In this document: positions 23,801 to 33,400 of the stretch, one piece after another
Layout of the letters: each line of letters begins with the position of its first letter
Position numbering within the stretch: the first letter of the stretch is position 1
Source of the DNA: Saccoglossus kowalevskii
Taxonomy: Eukaryota > Hemichordata > Enteropneusta > Harrimaniidae
Direction of reading: 5' to 3'
DNA: 36,042 nt
Assembly: GCF_000003605.2 (NCBI RefSeq)
Contig: NW_003140813.1
Span: 612,976 to 649,017 of the forward strand
Notes under the pieces: model-generated
What the model saw: the letters and a program-made list of their open reading frames with translations, nothing else
Databases searched by the model: none
Told to the model about the DNA's origin: nothing
Translations under genes and position numbers: made by a program

Positions 23801-24324
23801 TCCAAAATAACTCCACCAAGTCATAGAACATTTTCAGTACTATAGTAACCAATCCAAAATGGCTCCACCAAGTCATAGAACATTTTCAGTACTATAGCAA
23901 CCAATCCAAAATGGCTCCACCAAGTCATTGAACATGTTCAGTACTATAGCAATCAATCCAAAATGGCTTCACTTAGTTATTGAACATGTTCAGTACTATA
24001 GCAACCAATCCAAAATGGCATCACTTAGTTATTGAGCATGTTCAGTACTATAGCAACCAATCCAAAATGGCTTCATTGGCTCATGGAGCCTGATTTGTAC
24101 AATTGCTGCAAGCAAATTTTCCTACTTAAAAACTAATGCAGCATATTTGCCATTGTGTCATTATTTAAAATTAATGCTGAAATTATAATTAATTCACAGC
24201 AATTTGAATACCTGATTGCATTACTTAAACACTATTAAAGTTTGTTACATTACGTGGTTATTGTAGAAATTATAAACAAAACTACAAATACGGTAAAGCA
24301 TGCTATTACAATGCAAGCTGCATG
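20899..24324 (-). other. Probable ADAM17 3' UTR or 3' flank
   Basis: AT-rich, with no convincing coding exon on either strand. It begins right after the ADAM17 stop codon and contains the 52-bp minisatellite at 23696-24085 and a CTACCGGTAG palindrome near 22342. Assignment to the 3' UTR rests only on position and the candidate poly(A) signal at 20893. Confidence 0.4.
23696..24085. repeat. 52-bp minisatellite, about 7 copies
   Basis: CAGTACTATAGCAACCAATC recurs at 23731, 23783, 23835, 23887, 23939, 23991 and 24043, an exact 52-bp period. Each unit holds TTCAGTACTATAG, AACCAATCCAAAATGG and CATAGAACAT-type variants. It lies 240 bases past the ADAM17 stop codon on the gene's strand, so it is probably in the 3' UTR. 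Confidence 0.95.
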
Positions 24325-24426
24325 CTAAAGATACGTTTCTTTTTGTACTACACCTTGTCCTGTTCTAGTTGGTGGTTTGTGCTTCTGGATGTTTTTCTCA
24401 TCTTCTGGTCGTATCAATACGCGATT
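24325..24426 (-). CDS. ADAM17: ADAM17 terminal exon with stop codon
   Basis: After the acceptor TTTGCTAG the exon reads [21 protein letters not shown] and ends VVQKETYL with TAG at 24325-24327. RVLIRP aligns with the human VRIIKP stretch, and KETYL resembles the human C-terminus KETEC, a PDZ ligand. The whole tail is then 51 residues. A poor donor-like GGTGTAG inside (24354) leaves room for a longer spliced form, but no later exon could be supported. Confidence 0.75.
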   Translation of the reverse strand, partial: NRVLIRPEDEKNIQKHKPPTRTGQGVVQKETYL

Positions 24427-27400
24427 CTAGCAAACAAATTGGAAAATAACAATATGATGAAAAACATAAGTTGATTGGTATACACTCAATGCATTGATAT
24501 CATGATTGTAAGTTATACAATATAAAATATTTAAATTTTACATCCTTGGCACAACATTTTCAAGTTTTTATGTATTTTGTGGTCATTAATTTTAAACCTG
24601 ATGGACATATGTATTTTCAAAAAAAACATTGACCAACTTTCAGATTCAGATGAAAAATGACCTTTAAGGTAGTATTTGTAAATCCTTGGGGCGGACATCC
24701 GGGCATTTTCTACCGCCTGGCAACCCTCGCGGTGAAAACAAAGGCCAAAAACTCGCAGAAAACGGTACTTTGGGATGATTGTTGAGACTTCTCTGAACAG
24801 TGTAACAAGATTAGCCCTACGTGTGTAACATATATAAATTTGATTGTTCGGGATTACTTCAAAGTTGAGTTGGTGTTGTTTTTTCGAATTTTCACCGGCT
24901 CGACCGGCGTTCCACAGCAGCGCGCACAGAGCCCATAGAAATGCATGGTACAGTGGTGCGCGTCTTCGCAACGTGGAACGTCTGTGACGTAGCTCCGCCC
25001 CCGAGAATAGGTATTATCTGGCTACACTGATATATTTGAATTGATACCAGTAGTTGGTATTCATAGTCTTAATAGAAATCGAAATAAATAATTTTGCAAG
25101 ATTGCAAATTACAGTATAGTATATTTTTACCAAGAGTTAATTATAATAAGGAAAAAGAATGTGACATAAAATGCACTTTTCGTTGATAAGATTATCAATA
25201 TCATAAACACAAAATAAGAAGCACTGTAATACCCAATCATGAACCAAAAATCAATATAATATAATGGGATTTCAAGGAAGGAGAATGGAATTACAACAAT
25301 GTACATGGGAAAAAGTACATAATACAAAAGGCAATGTGTACAGTAGTATGGATTAATTAATGCGCTACTTTAGAGAAAATCATCAATCTTGAAGCATTCA
25401 CAACAATTAATATACAACAGAAATATATTTTGACTTCAGCAAGGTTAAGACCAAGCGCTGCATACAAGTTGTTTGCAAAAAAGTGAGCATATTCTGTCCT
25501 ACTGGTAGCAAACCCACTATAAAATAAAGCATAACCTACGGTTGGATGGAGCCAGTTGTTTATATCCACTGCTTCTTCATCTCTTTTCTTATCCTAGCAA
25601 AAAGAAAAAAACAAAGAATACAGTCATGTGCCAGAGAAAAATAATACAGTGACCCCCTCACTAAGTCACAGGTGTCAGGAACCAAGCAAAAACTGTGACT
25701 TATCGAGGGTCGTGACTTACCGAGGGATCTCATGAAAGGGGTGGGGTGTTTATGCATTGAAAATGGATAAAAAGCACATACTGGTTTACAAACATGGGTT
25801 TATTTATAGTATGTTTTTATTATTAGACAACATAACAGCGTCTGCATGTCTGCATTGATTCAAATCCTTGCAGCGAGTTTTATGGAGCTTTATCAAAGGG
25901 GAATGACCGAGAAGTACGTAAAGTCACGACTTCATACCCCTATTGACACCTCGAGTCAGTAAAATTTTTGGAGCCATCCAACTACCCGCGACTTGGCTGA
26001 AACCGTGACTTACTGTGGCGTGAGAGAGAGATTACTGTATTTACTCAGAGATAATAAACTGAAAATATTGACTCAAAATAATGTGAACATTTGCTACATT
26101 TGCTATGGCTTGAGCCAGCAAAAATGGCTTTGTATACGTCTAGAGCCAAGTTCTTGGGTTGAACTCCGATAGGGTTGAGCCCCGACATGCCCCAATCGTG
26201 TATATGCATCAGGGCCCAACTATCGGAGCCGGAATCTCGCCCTTAATATAGTATACTTACAACATAGTGGACCAGACAACTGCATGGAACCCAGATCAGT
26301 AGAGATAATATTATAATTGTACCAACAATGTTATCTTCCATAAACTTCACTGTTAGAGAGGAAGGGATGGATACATTAATATCACTATTAGTAAAAAAAA
26401 TCATATTAGCTTTATAAATTAATGGTTGACATGCATATGTCAAAGTACGTTGTTTCCCCTTGAAACCGGCCTTGAATAAAATTGGTCAAACCATGTCTGA
26501 CGGATGCATGGATGACATGGAACAAAAGTCCCCATGTCCTAAACATTGTTTAAACATTGGCTGGTATTACTCAGTAAAAGGTCAATTTCACATATACAAT
26601 TGAACTGGTTCGTTCCAGCCAACTTAAACACAAGAAATTTTAGGCTTGAAACTCACCAATTTTATTGATATTGATATCTTCTATTATTGACCATAATCGC
26701 TTCACCACATCTTGAGTAGATTTTTCACAATAACCCTGAATGTTGATTGAAGTATACATCATTAATTGGGTTCTACTAATAAACGTGCGGATATGCGTGG
26801 GACTGTCCGGACACGTGCAGGGCAAACGAGGGGGATATACCTTGGCAGCAATCCTTGTACTGTATAATATTTGTTTATGCTCAAAATTTGAGCAGCTATC
26901 CACACTTTTTTTTTTAAAGTGTTCCTCTGGTTACATTTATTTTTTCATTTAGACTTTATATATAAATATAAAAGACAGCCTTCCACAGTCCCTTCTTTTT
27001 ACGGCAAGTTTCAGTAATATCCTACACTAATCAACTGCTCGTTAAGACAAGGATACAAGTAAAACCAAAATACATTTTGTTTGAAACTGAACCATAGCAG
27101 ATTTTCTTATAATTCTCTGGTTGCTACAGTTACCATGTGTGAAAAAAGGGATTGAATAAAAATTCACTTCTGGTCACTTGAAATATGCAGTTTCAGGCAG
27201 ATATTTTACTAAAACAGCTTTTATGTCAAACAAGTTGATTGATGTGTTTAAATGTTTTTCATTCACAGAAACAACAAGTGAAATTATAGAATAAAATCTT
27301 TCTATCTATACATACTTTTGTAATATTTATCTGGGAGCCAAACAACTATAAACTTTAAAATTGCGACCCCTCCGCTCTTTCTTGCAAACATTCAGTACGG

Positions 27401-30400
27401 TAAATGTAATTTTCTAAAATGACCAACATCCTGGCATTTTAATAACATCAATGATTTTCAATGTTATATATTTTTATATTATTTCATGAAGAAATTCTCA
27501 TTGTTGTTGAATTTGTTTTCAAGAAAGTACCAGGATGTGTGATCTTTTGGGGTCATGCACAATGCTTGGTGCTCACATTTTGACAGAAGCCATGTCCACA
27601 TGGTTGGCCATCAGGCAGTTTAAATGGATGCTTAAAATCTTCGTCATCTGTATATATATTGCAATCCAACACTGAATCAGACCCAGGTTCGTGACAACAT
27701 CGATAACAAGATTCCGATTCTAGCAAATAAAATGAAATATGATTTATTATAATGTCAGGGAAAATAATAGAATAGATAGATGTCTTGAATTGGCCAATGT
27801 GGGTGCGAGAACTGAAAAGTGCTAGAACTGAAGATCAAAGTACCAAACATAATCTTTATACTCAGAGTGTCAGTATTGGTAATTAGTAATTTGAGACTAT
27901 CATCATACTAAATAGACTGGATTACCTAAAACATAATACATTGTGAATCTGTCATCTGAATTTTGTAATTGAAGATGATCAGATAGATATTGTATGACTC
28001 ATTGCAACCACAATAAACTAAGTTATACTGTAAAATGACTAATTTTCACTGGGTTTAAATTTCACTGATTTACCATTTCAGGCATATTCAGTGGGTTTTA
28101 AATTCACGGTTTCGTCATTTAGATAATATGTTTTATGCTAAATTTTACATATTCACTGGGTTTTAATTTAGCGCATTTTCCAGTCAGCGAAATAAGCCAA
28201 ATTAAAACCCAGTGAATAATTAACCATTTTACAGTATATGGTGATGATACAAACATTTTTCCTTCATATATCATTCCCTTTATTAACAATACAGCAAACT
28301 AATAACATACATTTTGGTGAATTCATGCATGAAAATTGATCGATATCCAAGATATCAGAAAATTACATTATTACAATGAAGCATGTATCACTTGCCTTGC
28401 GGGCACATGCAAGGCAACATGTGCTTGGTCTCACAGAATGTATAACATCTACCTCCATAACATTTCCCACTATAAAAAAATAGAAACAATTACAATAAGT
28501 CACAAGACTGTCATGGCTGACAGAATTATGAAAGTCACAAAACCATTATGGCTGACAGAACTATAAAGTTCAATCCATGGTGATCAATTTCATATCGTGG
28601 CTGACAGATATAAGAGAATTTTCAAGGCTTTTCCCTAATCCTTTTCACCACCAGTTCCCTCTTTTCGACCCAATTTCACAAAATAGTCCTGTTTATAGTC
28701 AGCACTTTCCTTCATAATATTAGGACAAAAAATGGCCACATTTTTTGAATAAAAACTGAAAATTGATTCTATTTTGTCTGTTAGATCCAAAATGAGTGTT
28801 TATTTCCAGAAATATTGGAGAATAGAAAAAAAATTGGGCAAGAAAGTCTGGTGGTGAAAAGGTTAATATACTTGTTGGTATTTCCAATCAAACAAATCAA
28901 ACAATCATTGCTGCCAGTGCTATAAAATTACTTACTCATCCACACAATCGGAATGATTTGCCTTCGGCTGTGATTCAGGGCAGACATCACTATTTCCTGT
29001 ACACTGTGCAGTAGCTATACAACCTATATCATCACTCACTCTGCAATCCATTCCAGCTGTGGCAAAGGAACACTCAACACAACACTCCGAGTTGGCATCA
29101 CTAAAAAAGCATAGAGTAGCTGTTATAACCTTGCTATTAAATGGTATACAATGAAGGAATCAATCCAACAGAATTCTTATTCTCAGGGACGGAGCTATAT
29201 CACAGAACGTTCTATGTTGCTAGGACGAGCAGCTGGGGAACGCCGACAGAAGTCAAGAACTCAACTACCGTTTGAGACAATCCTGAAAGACTAAATTTAT
29301 ACATGTTGCACATGTAGGGGTAATCTATTTACACTGTTCAGGAAAGTCAACAACTAGCACAAAGTACAGTTTTCTGAATGTTTTAGGTCTTTGCCAGGTG
29401 GTGAAAATGTCCGCACACAATAATATGAATCAAATAGTATTTTTATAGGAATCCAAATAGTATCTAAGAATTCCTCATGGTATTCTTATAGGATTCTTGT
29501 TGGTATTCTTATAGGATTTTGGTATTCTTATAGGATTCTTGTTGGTATTCTTATAGGATTTTGGTATTCTTATAGGATTCCTTTTGGTATTCTTATAGGA
29601 TTCTTGTTGGTATTCTTATAGGATTTTGGTATTCTTATAGGATTCCCTTTGGTATTCTTATAGGATTTTGGTATTCTTATAGGATTCTTTTTGGTATTCT
29701 TATAGGATTTTGGTATTCTTATAGAATTCCCTTTGGTATTCTTATAGGATTTTGGTATTCTTATAGGATTTTGGTATTCTTATAGGATTCTTGTTGGTAT
29801 TCTTATAGGATTTTGGTATTCTTATAGGATTCCTTTTGGTATTCTTATAGGATTCTTGTTGGTATTCTTATAGGATTTTGGTATTCTTATAGGATTCCCT
29901 TTGGTATTCTTATAGGATTTTGGTATTCTTATAGGATTCCCTTTGGTATTCTTATAGAATTCCCTTTGGTATTCTTATAGGATTCTTGTTGGTATTCTTA
30001 TAGGATTTTGGTATTCTTATAGGATTCCTTTTGGTATTCTTATAGGATTCTTGTTGGTATTCTTATAGGATTTTGGTATTCTTATAGGATTCCCTTTGGT
30101 ATTCTTATAGGATTTTGGTATTCTTATAGGATTCTTTTTGGTATTCTTATAGGATTTTGGTATTCTTATAGGATTCCCTTTGGTATTCTTATAGAATTCC
30201 CTTTGGTATTCTTATAGGATTCTTTTTGGTATTCTTATAGGATTCCCTTTGGTATTCTTATAGAATTCCCTTTGGTATTCTTATAGGATTCTTTTTGGTA
30301 TTCTTATAGGATTTTGGTATTCTTATAGGATTCCCTTTGGTATTCTTATAGGATTTTGGTATTCTTATAGGATTCTTTTTGGTATTCTTATAGGATTTTG

Positions 30401-33400
30401 GTATTCTTATAGGATTCCCTTTGGTATTCTTATAGGATTCCTTTTAGTATTCTTATAGGATTCCTTTTAGTATTCTTATAGGATTCCTTTAGTATTCTTA
30501 TAGGATTCCTTTTAGTATTCTTACAGGATTCCTTTTAGTATTCTTATAGGATTCCTTTAGTATTCTTATAGGATTCCTTTTAGTATTCTTACAGGATTCC
30601 TTTTAGTATTCTTACAGGATTCCTTTTAGTATTCTTACAGGATTCCTTTTAGTATTCTTATAGGATTCCTTTTAGTATTCTTATAGGATTCCTTTAGTAT
30701 TCTTATAGGATTCCTTTTAGTATTCTTACAGGATTCCTTTTAGTATTCTTATAGGATTCCTTTAGTATTCTTATAGGATTCCTTTTAGTATTCTTATAGG
30801 ATTCCTTTTAGTATTCTTATAGGATTCCTTTAGTATTCTTATAGGATTCCTTTTAGTATTCTTACAGGATTCCTTTTAGTATTCTTATACAACATTTAAA
30901 GCTTGTTCTAGAGGAATCCTATAAGCATGGCTTACACATTCCTTTGCAAATCTGTTATGTTATTGATTCAATCTGCTACGATGCATTGTTTATCCAACAA
31001 TAACAAATGTACATCTGAACTCCAAGATGACTGACCTTTGAACCCCCTAACCTGACCATAATATTCTGATAGAGGGCGTACTATAAAAATAGCAATATGG
31101 TAGCCTGTCTGTCTATAGCAATAAATAACAAATTTATCCTACAATAATCCTATTAGAAATTAAAAATGCAGTTTAAAATATGTAGTAACTCTCTAAGCCA
31201 TCGGTTAGTTTGTAACCAATGACAGACACAAACTAAAGCTTGTAGAATGCCCATAATTTCTGAATAATTTGACAATTGTTCCAATCCTCGGGGGTGGAGC
31301 TACGTCACAAGACGTTCCACGTTGCTAAGATGCGCACCACTGTACCATGCATTTCTATGGGCTCTGTGCGCGCTGCTGTGGAACACTGGTCGAGCCGGTG
31401 AAAATTCGAGAAAACAATACAAACTCAACTTTGAAGTAATCCCGAACAATCAAATTTATATATGTTACACACGTAGGGCTAATCTTGTTGCACTATTCAG
31501 AGGAGTCTCAACAATCACCCCAAAGTATCGTTTTCTGCGAGTTTTGGGCCTTTGTTTTCACCGTCGCGGGTTGCCAGGCGGTGAAAATGCCCGGATGTCC
31601 GCCCCCGAGGATTGGATTTCTTAGTATTCCTTTAGGAAATGGGCCATAATGAATATTTTTAGAATACTGAGAATTTTCATGAGAAGACTTATAAATACTG
31701 TAAAATACTTTATTTCAGCTGGAATTAATTTTCACTGAAAAGACTTTTTGGGTGTTTTATACAGAATTTATTTTTACTGATTTTTGATAAGTTGAATGTA
31801 AAATATAGGAAAAAGGGTATATTTGCTGGATTTTATTTTCACTGAATCATTCCTTCAGCGAAAATAGCGAAAATTAATTCCAAGCAAAAATTAAGTATTT
31901 AACAGTAACTGATAGGGCTCGTCCCTAAAACAACAATTAATTTCAAAATACTGACCTACACTGAACATTTTTCAGATAGCAATCACTAGAACAACAATTA
32001 TGTTGATCCGTTTCCAGGCCAACAAGTCCAGCATCACATTCCTCGCCAGCTTCCACTTGAAAATTACCACAAAATGCGCCAGAAGGATCTGAAATGACAA
32101 TAAAACAAGATGAAACATACCAACTATTACTGTCAGTGCCATCTCAACACAAAAACAGCAACATTTCTAGCTAAGTTTCTGACTTGATTGCTATGCCCGT
32201 CTCAAGATTGTTACTTTATTAAAACTGGTTAGATCAAACCATTGAGGAGAGTGCTCCATTCAACTAAATGCACACATGTAATACACCACGCCTGCAAAAC
32301 TGCATCAGTAAATATATTTTGTTTAATTTTGTTGGGATAAGCTTTCCACTTCGTATGGCGATTCATTGTATAATTACAAACTATACCTTGAAAATAGGAA
32401 TCCCCAGTTTGACAGACATACAAAACGTATAGCATTAATTGTCAAACCTATCTGTATTAATAATCTTATTATTATACATCTTTCCCTCCCAAGGATGCAT
32501 CATGGGAATGCCGAAATAAAAAAAAGTTTAGAACAGATTGAGTGAACTACTTTGTATGGGGTTCGGTCAAACCATGGGCAGCCATGTTTGTTTTTATTAT
32601 TAGAGAACGCTTATGCACATAATCGTTCCATATTTGGAATTCGCATTACCTTATTTGGTAGGATGAAAATACCCAGTGCAATACCACAAAATTACAGCAC
32701 GCTGTAACTTATAGCGTTACGATGACAGATGTATAATAATGAATTTTATATAACATGTCAATCTGTGTATGAACTACCGGTAGTCTATATAATAATCTCT
32801 TGTAATGCTTATATATACATTGTGAGTCGCTCCTAAATATATTAAATGTTCTGTAATGTGCTTGGTCATATGGTAACTATTCAGAACCTACATATAAAAG
32901 ATGTTTTTGAAACTACTTAACAACGTATTATACACAGCAATCAGATTGACTATAGTAAAACAATCATATTTATAAAATAAGAATAAATGCTATTTTGGTA
33001 TACCGGTATATGCAATATGGAGATATGCTTGTAACAAATATGACAAACTATACTCTCTTTTATACTGCCTGATGAGTGAACAGTCAGCAGTAAGAATTGA
33101 ATCTATAACCATCCCTATGCAATGCTAATCACTTTACCAAGCCCAAGTGATTAAAAACAACTTACTTACAGGTAAAACACTTGTTTATTTTTGATTCCAA
33201 CACTGGACCCACAAATCTCTGACTGCATGGCGAAAACAACTGTAAAAGATGAAAGACAACATCATGTAAGTCAAAGATATCAACTGCCAAGAATAATGCT
33301 GAAACATTTCTCCATTTATTTCAATGCTAGTTTGAATTCAACAGGCTAATTCACCTCTATCCAGGTTTTAGAGAAAAATATGAAAAAATAAAGTAATAAT

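Noticed and set aside
25647..26037. Conserved regulatory region because of repeated GTGACTTAC motifs
   Set aside because: The motifs are explained by inverted ends of a TA-flanked transposon-like element.
31322..31624. A cellular gene encoding the [16 protein letters not shown] frame
   Set aside because: It lies wholly inside a repeated inverted-repeat element also found at 24680-25009, so it is reported as part of the MITE.
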